Source of the DNA: Hsuehochloa calcarea
Taxonomy: Eukaryota > Streptophyta > Magnoliopsida > Poales > Poaceae
Reading direction: 5' to 3'
DNA: 64,000 nucleotides
NCBI GenBank assembly: GCA_036346395.1
Contig: CM070603.1
Coordinates: 22,415,045 to 22,479,044 of the forward strand
Under the pieces are notes generated by a model. It saw only the letters and a list, made by a program, of their open reading frames with translations, had not been told where the DNA came from and made no database searches. Shown one piece after another: positions 21,340-32,973 of this stretch (positions within the stretch are counted from its first letter, which is position 1; each line of letters starts with the position of its first letter). A program made the position numbers and the translations under genes.

Positions 21340-21665
21340 CACAAGGCCGGTCCGACCGATATTAGTTGGCCGGACCGCTCCCACAACGGCGGCCGGACCG
21401 GTCAAAAAGACTTAGCCAAAAATCTAGCTTGAAAATCCGAAACCTTCTGGAATTTTCAACTCAATAGAACTTTTGACTGGGAGCTCCAAAAATGATGGGA
21501 CCACAACCAGGAGACTCCCCTCACCTGCCTACACAACCTATTTTTGGATTAGCTCTGAAATCCAAAGTTAGGTCAGGCCGGTCCGACCGGCCACCATTGC
21601 CGGTCCGACCGTCCCACGGGCGGTCTGACCGCCCCACTCCACCGGTCGGACCACTCGTGGTCCGA
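21340..21665. repeat. Copia B palindrome cluster upstream of the promoter
   Basis: It contains GGCCGGTCCGACCG, GGCCGGACCG, GGCGGTCTGACCG and CCGGTCGGACCA in two groups (21340-21400 and 21570-21665). The LTR fragment repeats them at about 24030-24345 with many one-base differences. Confidence 0.85.
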
Positions 21666-21770
21666 CAAAGATGAAGCAAACCCCAAAACGCGAGATTTTG
21701 CAAACCAACAAAGCCATTGCCAATTGACTCATCATCCTGAGATCGTGCACATATCCTCACGATATCCACA

Positions 21771-23206
21771 ATCTCCCCCTTGATGAACACATTGGCAATT
21801 TCCAAGAAAATGTGGTTTTTCAAATTGAAAAGTAAAAATCGCCGTTTTCGCATAAAGGCACAACTTGGTCCATAAGCAAGAAAAAGCTTAGAAGCGACCA
21901 AGTCGGCTTCGAATAGTGAAGGCAAGTGAGATAAGGCATTGAACGCACAAAAAGATTCAAAATCCAGAAGATGGCCAAAAATCTCACTAAGGTCCATATG
22001 AAAGACAATAAGTTCTATTTGACCTTTGATCATTGTGAGTCTTCTTGAATTACAATTCAAATCAGAAAAAGGCAATAAAACCCAGAGACTCAACTCACTA
22101 TGATCACAAATTTTCAAAGGGTTCACAAAAATTTTTTGTGTGTGTGTGTGTGTTCTTTTATGCATGAAACCTTATGTGAACCAAAAGCTCCAAAGCAAAG
22201 ATTTTCTTCAATCCTTCTCCCCCTTTGACAATGAATTCATCAAGATGCATGAGAGAAGAACGAGCATGAAGAAATGACTTTATTTGAAATTTAGCAAAAG
22301 GAGCCATGACCATTATCTATGTAGACAGTACAAGACATATACCAAGCCATATAGAGAGTAGAAGCTATATTCAATCATGGCAAAACATGTATCGCAAAGC
22401 TAACACCAAGATAGCGTAAATGAGATTAACAAATTAAAACCATGAAAGGTTGCTCAATGTCATAGATTCACTAAAAGCAACCAAAAGTGAGACAAGCCAT
22501 GTCTATAAGCAAAAAGAGACTCAAAACAAGAACTGAGGCATTTTGAGCATCAAGAGTATTCTTTTGAAGCAAAAACTCAAGCACTTAGCATTTTGAGCAT
22601 TTTCCTAAAAGGATTTTTTTTTACTGTGCTAGATCTCAAGCCTTCCCGCGACCATCTCAAGCGATAAGCTTAAAAGAGTGGTCTAGGTCATCCAAAACTC
22701 CCCCTGAGTTCATGCCTAGTGCAATGGCAAGCCGTCTCATGAGAAAGGATTGGTGAGATCAGTTTTTTCGCACAGAAAATCCCCTTTTTTTTCATTTGCT
22801 TGACTTAAATAGATAAAAAGCTCATTTTTCATCTCAAAATAAGTTCAAGACTCAATTCAGCTTGTAAGACAAGGCAAGAATCATAAGAGGATCACTAGAG
22901 CAAAACTAGTCACAAGATCCAACAAGACATGATTCGATTCAATTTGGTCACAGATATAAAGCTAGCAAGGGAAAAGCTAAGCCAAAACACGAAGAGCCAT
23001 AAAAGAAGTCCAGCAGACTATCACTTGATATGACAAGGTATAGAGAATGAAATCAAGCCATACAAGGATAATACTCAAAGCTCCACAATTTTTATTATGC
23101 AATGCACAACATTTGAAATAAAAATGCATTATGATACAATGAAAACAGAAAAAGCAAATTCCCTCAAAACATCCAAGCTTCAGTACTGGGATTTGAGATA
23201 AAAGTT
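21771..23206 (-). other. Copia B polypurine tracts and non-coding 3' region
   Basis: The LTR-adjacent tract is the complement of ATCTCCCCCTTGATGA (21771-21786). A second tract is at 22214-22226. A (TG)n run occupies about 22137-22152. The block at 22610-22790 matches 8640-8830 of copia A. The rest is AT-rich and I see no coding frame in it. Confidence 0.75.
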
Positions 23207-23440
23207 CTAGGAGTCGAAGATCGAGATGGATGAGGCACAGGGCGACAAAGAAAAGAAGCAGAGAAAATGATTAGGCACAAAATCATAAGAATGCCCATGA
23301 GCACCACCTGGACCTCTCCAAAACGATCTACCAAAAGACCGATACTCCCCCTGTCTAGGTGCTACCCGTGGTCTATCCTCACGATATCCAAGACCAAACT
23401 GCTGCCTGGACCCACCAAAAGAGTCAACAGAATTCTCTAC
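23207..23440 (-). pseudogene. Copia B Gly/Arg-rich coding remnant
   Basis: The minus-strand frame reads SVDSFGGSRQQFGLGYREDR, then EYRSFGRSFWRGPGGAHG and a hydrophobic end. The Gly/Arg/Ser composition suggests the nucleic-acid-binding part of a gag-like protein, but there is no zinc knuckle and I do not recognise the family. It is joined at 23440 directly to truncated LTR, so it marks the deletion junction. Confidence 0.4.
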
Positions 23441-24450
23441 AACCCTAACCCTAGAAAAGCAAGGGGGGAAAACAAATGAATGCCTCTCTCGTTTTCCTTC
23501 TCCCCCTTTCCTATTTATACTAGAGAGGACTAGAGTTTCACATTTGGGGCCCACTCACACATGGGACCCATACAAATCTGTTGAAGCAATCGCCTGCTTC
23601 ACCACGTGTAGGTTGATCGGCGATTCTCATCGACGCCAGCCTCTCTTGTCCAATCCCATCGGAACCTCCCGGAGACTCGCACCGATATCCGCACCACTGA
23701 TCCAACCAATTATCACCGAACCACCGTTCGATCCATCTTGCCCATCTGCACCATGCTTGTGTCACACGACCTCACCCGTATCCTCGATCGTTACGGACCT
23801 CGGCTCTCCAAGCGTAGTCCCGATCCACTCACCGTTGACGTCGTTGACCTGCAAGCCACCTGCACAGCAATAGACAAACAAACCATTTCGAGGAACAAGT
23901 TCTTCACAACTTGACCCACGTTAGTTCCACAATGCAATATGCAACAATAAAGCATTGATAACTAAACATTAAACACAATCAACATGCATCAATGCGAACT
24001 TGGCACACCTCAAGTCATCACGGTCGATCGCCCCCACAAGGCCGGTCCGACCGATATCAGCCGGTCGGACCGCTCCCAACGGCGGTCGGACGGTCGAAAA
24101 GACTTAGCCAAAAATCTAGCTTGAAAATCCAAACCTTCGGAATTTTCAACTCAATAGAACTTTTGACCGAGCTCCAAAATGATGGGACCACAACCGAGAG
24201 ACTCCCTCACTGCCTACACAACCTATTTTGGATTAGCTCCAAATCCAAAGTTAGGTCGGCCGGTCCGACCGCCACCATTGCTTGGTCCGATCAGTCCCAC
24301 GGCGATCCGACCGCCCACTCCACCGGGCCGATCACCGTGGTCGTGATGCAGATGAAGCAAACCCCAAAAACGCGATATTTTGCAAACCAACAAAGCCATT
24401 GCCAATTGACTCATCATCCCGAGATCGTGCACATATCCTCACGATATCCA
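23441..24450 (-). repeat. Copia B 5' LTR, truncated
   Basis: It matches 20740-21770 of the complete LTR. The other 870 bp of the LTR (equivalent of 19869-20739) is missing, replaced by internal sequence. It retains the TATA box and the upstream palindrome cluster. Confidence 0.85.
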
Positions 24451-24460
24451 CGCCTACGAT

Positions 24461-24550
24461 ATAGAACCGTCTGTGATGTTACACAGACGGTTCTATATTA
24501 GAACCGTCTGTGATATCACAGACGGTTCTAATATAGAACCGTCTGTGATT
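24461..24550. repeat. CACTA 5' subterminal palindrome array, inner part
   Basis: Two and a half copies of the ATAGAACCGTCTGTGAT / ATCACAGACGGTTCTA palindrome lie immediately upstream of a TATA-like box. This puts the array in the promoter of the TNP2 gene, as TNPA sites are in Spm. Confidence 0.88.
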
Positions 24551-24560
24551 TCCTGCGCTT

Positions 24561-24568
24561 AATATAAA
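24561..24568 (+). promoter_or_regulatory. TATA-like box of the CACTA TNP2 gene
   Basis: AATATAAA lies 10 bp after the palindrome array and about 30 bp before a GC-rich leader starting near 24590. It is the only candidate promoter between the array and the transposase start codon. Confidence 0.5.
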
Positions 24569-24597
24569 TTGAGCCGAGACATCCCTCAGCCGCATTG

Positions 24598-24785
24598 CGC
24601 TGTGTCTTCCGCTCCAAGCGCCACTTCCTGCCCTAGCTCCTCATCACATTGCTGTCTACCGCTCGAGCGCCACTTCCACGCCTAGCTCCTCCAACCTCGC
24701 CACTTCCTCGCCCTAGCTCCTCACTTTGCTTGTGTCTCACCGCTCCAGCGCCACTTCCCGCCCTAGCTCCTCCAACTGCGGCTCC
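24598..24785 (+). repeat. Minisatellite in the TNP2 leader
   Basis: Four imperfect copies contain GCGCCACTTCC-GCCCTAGCTCCTC at about 24618, 24668, 24700 and 24750, separated by CA(T)TGCTGTGTCT-CCGCTC-like spacers. It sits between the TATA-like box and the coding region. Confidence 0.7.
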
Positions 24786-25282
24786 TCCTCTAATACTGGT
24801 ATGAGCACATGATCGATCTTGCACCGTCAATGTTGGAATAAATAATATTAGCCCTGCAAATCTTAGTTTTGAATAATGGTTTCCCTTATAACAAATGAAC
24901 TAAAATTTGAGTTAGGATAATTAATTGGCTTAAAAAAATAAAATTTACACACCGGTTCACAGTACGGTGGGGTTTGGGTCAAGCAATATTGCATTTATGG
25001 TTCGGTATTTCAGGTTAATAAGTGTTGTATGAGATGATGCCTATATTTGGGTTGCATGATTGTTCAATTGAGATAGATATCGGTGTCAAGAGGTAGGGAT
25101 CATGGTTGTGGCCGTAGGCATGGCTACGCTATGCCACCGCGTGTGGTACTTAACTAGTGAAGACTTTTCTTTCAATAACCTTAGATGCAAATGTTGGAGA
25201 ATGAGTTTATATTGCACATTTTCGCTTGCTATAAATTAATCGCTAATCAATTTGACACTAATTTGTTACATGCGTAGTGTAG
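24786..25282 (+). other. TNP2 leader/first intron region
   Basis: A 500-bp AT-rich stretch separates the minisatellite from the coding start. CTGGTATGAG near 24798 could be a splice donor. No coding potential is seen. Confidence 0.4.
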
Positions 25283-28200
25283 ATGGATCGAATCGGATGT
25301 ACGGTGTGAACCGTGTGAGTCAAGATTACATTAATGGCGTGGTTGCTTTTAGAAGAGCCGAAGCGGTGATATGTTGAAGAAGGGATAAATTTTATGTAAT
25401 TGTCTGCATTGATTGCGATAATCTGAAGATGTTTAACAACGCGGCGCAGATCGAAGCGCACTTGATTCGAAGGGGTTTCAAAAAAGGGTATACATGTTGG
25501 ACCAGTCACGGTGAAGAGCAGATTATACCAGAAGTTAATAATGACGACATCGCCGAGGAAGTCAACGATTTGCTTGGATGTGGATGTGCTTTTGATGAGG
25601 ATAGGGGCACGATGACAATGCTGGATCGGATGCTACGCGATGCGTAAGAGAACTACATGAGAGAGAGTTTTGTAAATTCGAGGGCTTAAGGGAGGACTCG
25701 GTGAGACCTTTGTTCCCTGGCTGCAAGCCGGAATACACAAGGTTGTCAACCGTGCTTGAACTGCTGAAATTGAAGGCAAGCAATAGTTGGTCCGATAAGA
25801 GTTTCACGGCGTTGTTAGGTCTCCTAGCGGACATCCTTCCGGAGGGAAACGTGTTGCCCAAAGACCACCTATCAAGCAAAGAAGGTTATTTGCCCATTGG
25901 GAATGGAAGTAGAAAGAATACATGCATGTCCGAACGATTGTATCCTCTACCGTAAAGAGTATGCAGACATGCATTATTGTCCGTGTGCAAAGCATCCCGA
26001 TACAAGCGCCAAAATATCGCTAAGGTGAAGCAAGGACCTCTGCTAAGATGTTGTGGTATCTTTGTAATCCCACGCTTGAAGCGTTTATTTGCGAACCCAA
26101 AGGAGGCAAGATTGCTGCGTTGGCACTCGAGAGGCGTAAGAGAGATGGAAGCTAAGACACCTGCCGATTACGCGGTGGAGAAACTTCGATCGGAGCTTGA
26201 AGAGTTCGGTCGGAACCGAAACATAAGGTTAGGGTTGAGTACGGATGGAATGAATCCTTTCGGTAACATGAGCACCGACATAGCACTTTGCCCGTGAATC
26301 TATGTATGTACAACCTTCCTCCTTGGCTCTGTATGAAGCGGAAGTACATTTTGATGTCACTACTTATCCAAGGGCGAAGCAACACAGGAATGATATTGAT
26401 GTGTACCTAGCACCATTCTTTGGAAGATCTTGTGACACCGTGGAGCGAAGGGGTACAGGTATGGGATGCGTATAAACGAGAGAACTTCACTTTACGCGCC
26501 ATGTTGTTCTCGCACCATCAATGATTTTCCCGCCCTTGGTAACTGTGCTTCAAGCCAGATACAAAAGGAGCCAAAGCTCATCGCCTTGCTTAGATGCTAC
26601 GGAGAGTGTATGGTGAACAACTCAGCAAAATCGTGTATATGCGTCACCGTAGGTTCCTTCCGAGGAGTCACCCATACCGCAAGATGAAGAAACAATTCGA
26701 CGGAAATAAGGAAGACGGTTCGACTTCAAGGGCTTTTAGTGGGAAAGAGGTCTATGATATGGTTAAGGATATCGATGTTGTGCTTGGGAAGGGACGTAAA
26801 TTAAGAACCCGTGAGAAGAACATCTGGAAGAAGCGGCCAATTTTTTGGGACTTGCCTTATTGGGAGTACTTAGAAGTTCGCCATCGCATCGACGTTATGC
26901 ACGAGAAGAATGTATGTGATAGCTTGATTGGTCTCTTCTTTGAACATTAGTGGCAAAACAAAGGATGGTGTTAACGCACGCGTGACTTGGTCGATATGAA
27001 CATAAGGACCGAGTTAGCACCGAAAGAGACCGACTGAGACGAACGTACCTTCCCCGACTTGCTACACTCTGCCCAAGGCCGAGAGAAATGAACTGTGCCA
27101 GAGCTTGCACGGTGTGAAAGTCCCGTCTGGTTACTCCGCTAACATTAAGAAACTTGTTTCTATGCAAGATTTGAAATTAATTGGTATGAAGTCGCATGAT
27201 TGTCGTGTGTCGATGACACAAATGCTTCTGTTGCAATTAGGAGTATCTTGCCAACAAGGTCCGAGTGGCAATCTTGAGGTCGTGTTATTTCTTCAACTCA
27301 ATTGCTCGGAAGGTCATCGATCCCCAAGGACTAGATGCTCTGCGGTAGAGGTAGTGACGACTCGTGTCATCTTGAGATGTATTTCCCTCCGTCATTTTTC
27401 GATATCATGGTCCATCTCATTGTTCACCTTGTGAAAGAGATAAAGATATGCGACCTGTGTTTCTCGTCATATGTACCCGTTCGAGAGGTACATGGGAATT
27501 CTCAAGTCCTACGTGCGGAATCGATCTCGAGGAGGAGGGCACATCATCGAAGGTTATGCAACTAAGAGGTCATTGAGTTCTGCGTCGACTACATGGCTCG
27601 AGTGGATCCGATTGGTGTGCCTCTATCTCGTCATGAGGGGAGACCGATGGTATCGGGACCATCGGAAGAAACCAATCACTCCCGATCCGATACGTGCGCT
27701 CGAGCCCATTTCACGGTCTTGCAACACATGACCCAAGTGTCCCGTACATCGACGAGCACAAAGACATGGTGCGCCAATGAATCCGGACCGGTCGAAGGTT
27801 TGGATCACGAGAGAGCACAACCGTCGGTTCAACGAATGGTTAAAGGCGCGAATCACTCGAGAGGTCATCAAGTGATGATCTGTTGCTATGGTTGGCAAGA
27901 GGGCCACGATTTACAATTGTCACATGGCAAGGATCGACATAAATGGGTACACATTTTATCTGGCACTTCGGGATAGGAAGAGCACATCTGAGTAACAATG
28001 GTATCCGTGATAGATGCATTCAAGACCGATGGGGTTTGAGGAGCTCGTACTATGGGCAAATAGAGGAGATATGGGAGATCGACTCGTGCTTTTCAAGATC
28101 CCCTATTTCGGTGCCGTTGGGTCCATCTCCACAGGTGAAGGTCGACAAATGCAGGTCACTACCGTGGACCTCGAACGTGTCGGATACAAAGACGAACCAT

Positions 28201-28442
28201 TCGTACTGGCTAACCAAGTTGTTCAAGTCTTCTATGTAACCGACCCGGCAAATAAGAAGCGCCACGTAGTTCTTCATGGAAAAAGGAGGATTGTCGGAGT
28301 TGAGAATGTAGTGGACGAGGAAGAATACAATCAATTTGACGAGTTGCCACCTTTCGAAGACGACATCAGGCTCGAGGAAGAACCCAGTGAGGAAGCTAGC
28401 TATATGCGCGTCGATCATCATGAAGGGCTGTATTTTAATTAA
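25283..28442 (+). pseudogene. CACTA TNP2-type transposase (frameshifted)
   Basis: TNP2/TNPD is the catalytic CACTA transposase, acting in the nucleus on the terminal repeats. The ATG at 25283 begins a transposase-associated zinc-binding region (MYGVNRVSQDYINGVVAF, then NNAAQIEAHLIRRGFKKGY at 25431). Next come KASNSWSDKSFTALLGLLADILPEGNVL (split here into shorter readings, 25770-25860), a CPNDCILYR-like segment near 25930, RLFANPKEARLLRWHS and RLGLSTDGMNPFG (26080-26260), then YKRENFTLRAML-like sequence near 26480. Then come RPIFWDLPYWEYLEVRHRIDVMH (26830-26900) and PPSFFDIMVHLIVHLVKEI (27385-27440). The last frame (28014-28442) is the DUF4216-like end with RVGYKDEPFVLANQVVQVFY, an acidic tail and TAA at 28440-28442. 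About ten small frame breaks lie between the blocks. Some could be introns, but most coincide with CG/CNG sites. Confidence 0.85.
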
Positions 28443-28635
28443 GAATTTAATTACTCCATTGTAATTAATTTATTTATTCCATTGTCATGTGTTAATGTGT
28501 TATGGACTTGTGATCTTTAATATTGATATCAATGTGGATATTCATGGTAATGTTGAGTTGAATTAGATATGAACTTTTGAACTCAAACTTGTCATCATAC
28601 TGCTTATCCAACAGATCATACATGCTGTAGTGGGA
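28443..28635 (+). other. TNP2 3' untranslated region
   Basis: An AT-rich 190-bp stretch follows the TNP2 stop and contains several AATTAAT/TTAATTA stretches that could serve as plant polyadenylation elements. No frame is supported. Confidence 0.4.
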
Positions 28636-28700
28636 TATCACAGACGGTTCTAATATAGAACCGCCTGCGTGATATGCACACATCACGCAGTTCTAATATA
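28636..28700. repeat. CACTA mid-element palindrome array, first unit
   Basis: TATCACAGACGGTTCTAATA and its partner arm are followed by a degraded second unit. It lies just after the TNP2 3' end. Confidence 0.8.
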
Positions 28701-29040
28701 GAAGGATTTTGCTTCAAACCATCACACATTTACACCTCTACAAATATTAGTTAGCAAGATGCAAAACAACCTAATTAAAATGGCGTGAAAGATGATCTTA
28801 AGATTTTTGTTCAATCTATATATGATGTGTTGTCTCTGCTTTTGGAAGATGACACTTTTGCTTGAGTATACCTTCCTGAACAGTGCTTATGGTTAGTTTG
28901 CTTTTTCGTGCAACAGTTTTTTTTAAAAAGATTAGCTCAATTATATGTCTTTCTAAAACATATATAGAATTTTTTTAGTAATAGGTTCACGAGCCAATGG
29001 CACTCAAACTTGTCACTGCTTATCCAAAAGATCATAAGCA
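28701..29040 (+). other. AT-rich spacer inside the mid-element array
   Basis: There are 340 bp without a reading frame. A short segment near 29005 (CAAACTTGTCA..CTGCTTATCCA..AGATCATA) repeats 28588-28620, showing that the whole block 28580-28640 was duplicated to 29005-29060. Confidence 0.6.
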
Positions 29041-29338
29041 CACATCACAGACGGTTCTAATATAGAACCGTCTGTGATGTGTGAATATCACAGACGGTTC
29101 TAATGTAGAACCGTCTGTGATGAGCACCCATCACAGACGGTTCTAATATAGAACCGTCGCGATCTTGCACCATCACGAGCGGTTCTATATTAGAACCGTG
29201 CGCGATATTCACATCATGATTTCGGTTCTAATATAGAACCGCTCGCGATGGTGTGCTATCACGCACGGTTCTACATTAGAACCGTCAGCGATATAATATC
29301 GCGAGCGGTTCTAATATAGAACCGCTCGCGATGTTATC
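29041..29338. repeat. CACTA mid-element palindrome array, main part
   Basis: Eight or so palindromes of 34-40 bp are head to tail. Two arm types occur: ATCACAGACGGTTC (29043-29150) and ATCGCGAGCGGTTC / GAACCGCTCGCGAT (29225-29335). Most share the same TAATATAGA or TATATTAGA loop. The array ends 4 bp before the ATG at 29342. Confidence 0.88.
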
Positions 29339-29341
29339 TTT

Positions 29342-29690
29342 ATGGCCGGACCGCTAGGTTTTGCTTATTCTTCACCTCTCACGCGCCTCGGCCCGCCTCG
29401 ATTCTGCGCCTCGGCCCGCCTCGGCCCGCCTCGATTCTGCGCCGCCTCTCCTCGAGATCTCCGCCTCCTCCTTCGCCGGCGGCCGGCCCCGACGCCGCTG
29501 CGTCGCCTCCATTGCCTCGGCCACCTCGGCCGCTCGCTCCTCCCTGCCCGGCTCCAGGCGCCTCTGCTGCGCCGACCTCGCTCGCTTCGGCCCGGCACCG
29601 CCCGGCGTCGCCTCTACTCCACCGGCTCGCCCTCGGTGCTCTGCCCGATCCCTACCCGTGGTACTCCTAGTTGCATATTAGGTTAAAGTT
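29342..29690 (+). other. GC-rich 5' leader or first exon of CACTA gene 2
   Basis: An open frame of 114 codons begins at 29342, rich in Arg, Pro, Leu and Ala, with internally repeated CCTCGGCCCGCCTCGATTC. A second frame is open as well, so openness is a composition effect. I read it as the transcribed leader of gene 2, probably spliced at a GT near 29658 (CCCGTGGTACTCC) to the exon near 56004. A coding role is possible but unsupported by any motif. Confidence 0.4.
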
Positions 29691-31061
29691 TGTTATGCAC
29701 GAAATTTGTTACGATGGTGAGCAAGATATATGGACATGCATGCTCCTCAGTATTGGTTTAGAGAAAGCATTGACTAGTTGAATATTTATCACCCAGATAA
29801 TTATACTACTACGTACTAGCTTTCAAATTTGTTAATCCACTATAATGACCTAACTTGTCATACTAAGTATTTGTTAGCAATGTATGTTTTGATCTATAAG
29901 TGGGTTCAACCGACAATACAACCTTTTCGCACAACACCTTCCTAGTTGGTTTTCTAGAAAATCTCCTTCATTACTAATTTCCAAGATTTGTTATACATAA
30001 GATAATGGTCCGTAGACTAATTTATTTAAGACCAACTCTAACTACTACTTTAACGTTATTATAAGACTATTGACAATCCCGATTGTCTAAAGATTATCTC
30101 AACTAGGCATACATCCTACAAAATGAAATCTTTACGAATTACGGTGTTACTAGTTAACAATTGTGATACTTGTCGAGTTATTGCTATTCATCTATAACAA
30201 CCAATTTTCTTCACAACTAAGGTACTAATGTACGAACCTCCTTTAACTCATCTTGATTTTCTAACTAAAGTGACCTAAGGACATCGACCAACTTGGTTGG
30301 CATAAGAGATAAGGTTTTGCATATTTGATTACTTTACGATGGTCTCAAAATACTCATCCCTAATTGATTTTCAGATTTGCTTACTTCTAGTAGAGCAATC
30401 ATACTGACTAAGAGTGGTTGAGCTCTAACATCACCCAATCCTAATTCATTTCATCAAAGTCTTTCACCGAGTCGACAACTACCCTCCTTATAAATTACTT
30501 ATTCAAATTTGTTTCCAAATCGGTTGGTCATTGTTAGATAAATGCCAAGCTAATTGAATTTAACAGACTCTATCTCTTGTATTGATCATGTGATTAACCT
30601 TCGATAATCTTATGATTATTGATTCATTGTTCATGCTACACACAATGACTAGAGTTGAATGAACAAATCTGGATTCATTAATCATTAATCAATGATATCA
30701 TTTTGCTTAAAATCATGGCTCATTAATCATTTTGCTATTTATTGGATTTTTGTGTTTTAGATTCGGTTCTTGAAGTGATTGAATCGATTCTTGAGCAACC
30801 AACCCTTGAGGCTTACCTTTAATCGGATCATACACTCAAACCTAGGGTAGTGTTTTTAAACTAATCGAGATCATTCTAGCTTCTTAAACAACATCATTAG
30901 AAAGATTGGTGCATTTTTGTCTTTATTAATTCAAGGATGCCATATATATATTAATTACATCTTTGCATATTCTTGGATTTCTTAATTAATTTTCAGATCT
31001 CAAACTTGAGGTATAGTCTTAGAATGATGAAAACCTATGGAAGTAAGACGGTGCCGATTTA
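29691..31061 (+). other. Probable intron of CACTA gene 2, first part
   Basis: There are 1.37 kb of AT-rich sequence with no frames, no palindromes and no element termini that I can see. It is interrupted at 31061 by the outer Tekay element and continues at 55699. Confidence 0.45.
31057..31061. repeat. Target-site duplication ATTTA of the outer Tekay element
   Basis: ATTTA at 31057-31061 and again at 55694-55698 directly flanks the two LTRs. Confidence 0.92.
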
Positions 31062-32942
31062 TGTCGGACCCCGAGGATGTCACACAACCCCGAGACCCTC
31101 TGTGCATACCAAGCTAGTCCCATGATCAGTAGCTAGCTTGCACAGTTACAACAATGATGTAATCATAACCATTCAACAACGAACTAATGAAGCAGACAAA
31201 GTAATAATAATTAAAGCGGCCAAAGACCTTATGGTCAAGGTTCTTACAAAGTAAGCCGCCACGGGGCTTAACAACAACGGTGGTGGCGGCGTGAAATCTC
31301 AAAATCGTGGAGACCAATCGACATGCCCACAGGCAATCGAGTGGTGGACGTGACCTAGATCGCGAAGTCTTCAAAGTAGCCTTCTTCGTAGAACTCAACA
31401 TGTCCTGAATCTTCTGCTGGGACTGATCAACAAAGGGCATAAAGCCGTGAGTACATAAAGTACTCAGCAAGTCGTAGAGAAATGTATGCACATAGTATTC
31501 ATGTCGGGCTTGAGCAAAGATGGCTTTATGGTTAATTTGCGTAAAGCAAGTTTAACGATAAATACAATAATTAGATTGCAAAGCGGGACTTTAAAGAATA
31601 CTACATAGATAACCAAGTTCTTTTGAATCAAGCGGTGAACATCCCGTTCACTTCCCAACCATTCAACCAAGCGTATCCATCGAACCAAACCACATTTTGA
31701 AAATACTACCCCTTGCGCGAAATCACCGGGCATGTCCGTAGCAGGGACACGGCTATTCGAATAGATTTTGACACTCTGCGAGAGGTTATGCGGCTTTACC
31801 CACAAGACACGAATTCTCTAGTTTGTTTGGCATCCGTCGATACCACCGCCACTTCCTTAGGTGAGTAGTCTAGAGCACGTGACAAGGCTTTACAAAGTTC
31901 CATTTTGCCTCGGTTACGCGCTAAGTTTTCGCCATCACGGCCCCTCTTGCGCCAATAAACGACCACAGCAGAACCGACTCAAAACTTTCCTAATTAATTG
32001 GCGGTCAGTCCCATACCGGACTTATGGTTGCACGAGGTGACCCGATCAATGACTTGCAAAGTTAAGTCCTTAGTTATTTGCTCGCACAAGTCTACCACAA
32101 CCCAATGTGCATTACGCACCCACTCTAGCTCCCTACCTCAAGCCCGAGCATAAATCATTTTTGTTCATACCGACAAAATGGCAATCCACGCCATGGCACA
32201 ACATCTTTTAATGAAAGTGGCCTCACACCACTGCTCCATAGATCCATTAGTCAAATTTCATTAATCATTGAACAAGTGATCGAAAGTACCGGGTAACTAG
32301 AGCATGTCTAAGCAATATCGCTCCCAAGTTGGTGATACAATTATGTCCAACTAGTAATAACCATCCTAAGGTGTCGAGGATATATGTCATTCAAGGAGAC
32401 ATTTCATTTTCAATCATCAAGGAGGCATAATGGCAATTTGGTAATTATCTACTCCCAAAACCATTTTTAATAAAACTAGCCACGCATGATAATTTAAAGC
32501 AATATACATTTGTAAAATGGGTTCAACATGGTCAAAGGCCTCGACATGCCTTCGTTGACGAGGAGAGGTCTTGATCGTCGAATTGAAGAAATCTTCCAAA
32601 GCAGGAATCTACGTGCGAGAATAGCAACAAATAAATAAAACAGCACCAAATGAACTCCAAAATTACAAAACCAGTACCAAATGAAAGAGGGTGAATTTAT
32701 ATGAATTTAGAAATTTGGATCACCCAAATCGGAGTTCGGATGTGAAAGTTATAGCCAAAAGAAGTTGAAAATCACATAAAATGATGAAATTAGGGTTTTG
32801 GATTTTGAATTAATTTTCAAGCTGAAAAACCGGATTTTGACGTCAGCGCACGCAATAGCCGACGCAGCGACCACGATGGTGAAAATCGACGCTGGCGCCG
32901 ACGTGGCGCCACGTGGGTCGCCACGTGGGCTCGAACACGGTC

Positions 32943-32973
<31 letters not shown>

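Larger units (their letters stand above)
19869..21770 (-). repeat. Copia B 3' LTR (complete)
   Basis: The plus strand begins TGTAGGACCGG and ends TATCCACA, 1902 bp. A TATA box (CTAGTATAAATAGG on the minus strand) lies at 20809-20822. Clusters of CGGTCGGACCG-type palindromes lie on both sides, at about 20085-20245 and 21340-21665. Confidence 0.88.
19869..24450 (-). mobile_element. Copia B: internally deleted SIRE-type copia element
   Basis: A complete LTR (19869-21770), a polypurine tract, 1.4 kb of non-coding 3' region, a short gag-like remnant (23207-23440) and a partial second LTR (23441-24450) remain, all on the minus strand. Protease, integrase, RT, RNase H and most of gag are gone, as is the inner part of the 5' LTR. 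The insert interrupts one CACTA palindrome between GACGGTTCT (19860-19868) and ATAGAACCGTC (24461). I cannot find a clean TSD; the right junction reads CCACGCCTACGATATAG. Confidence 0.85.

Noticed and set aside
29342..29690. A 114-codon protein start for CACTA gene 2
   Set aside because: A second frame is equally open, the sequence is an Arg/Pro-rich repeat product, and no family motif is visible. Kept only as leader or first exon.
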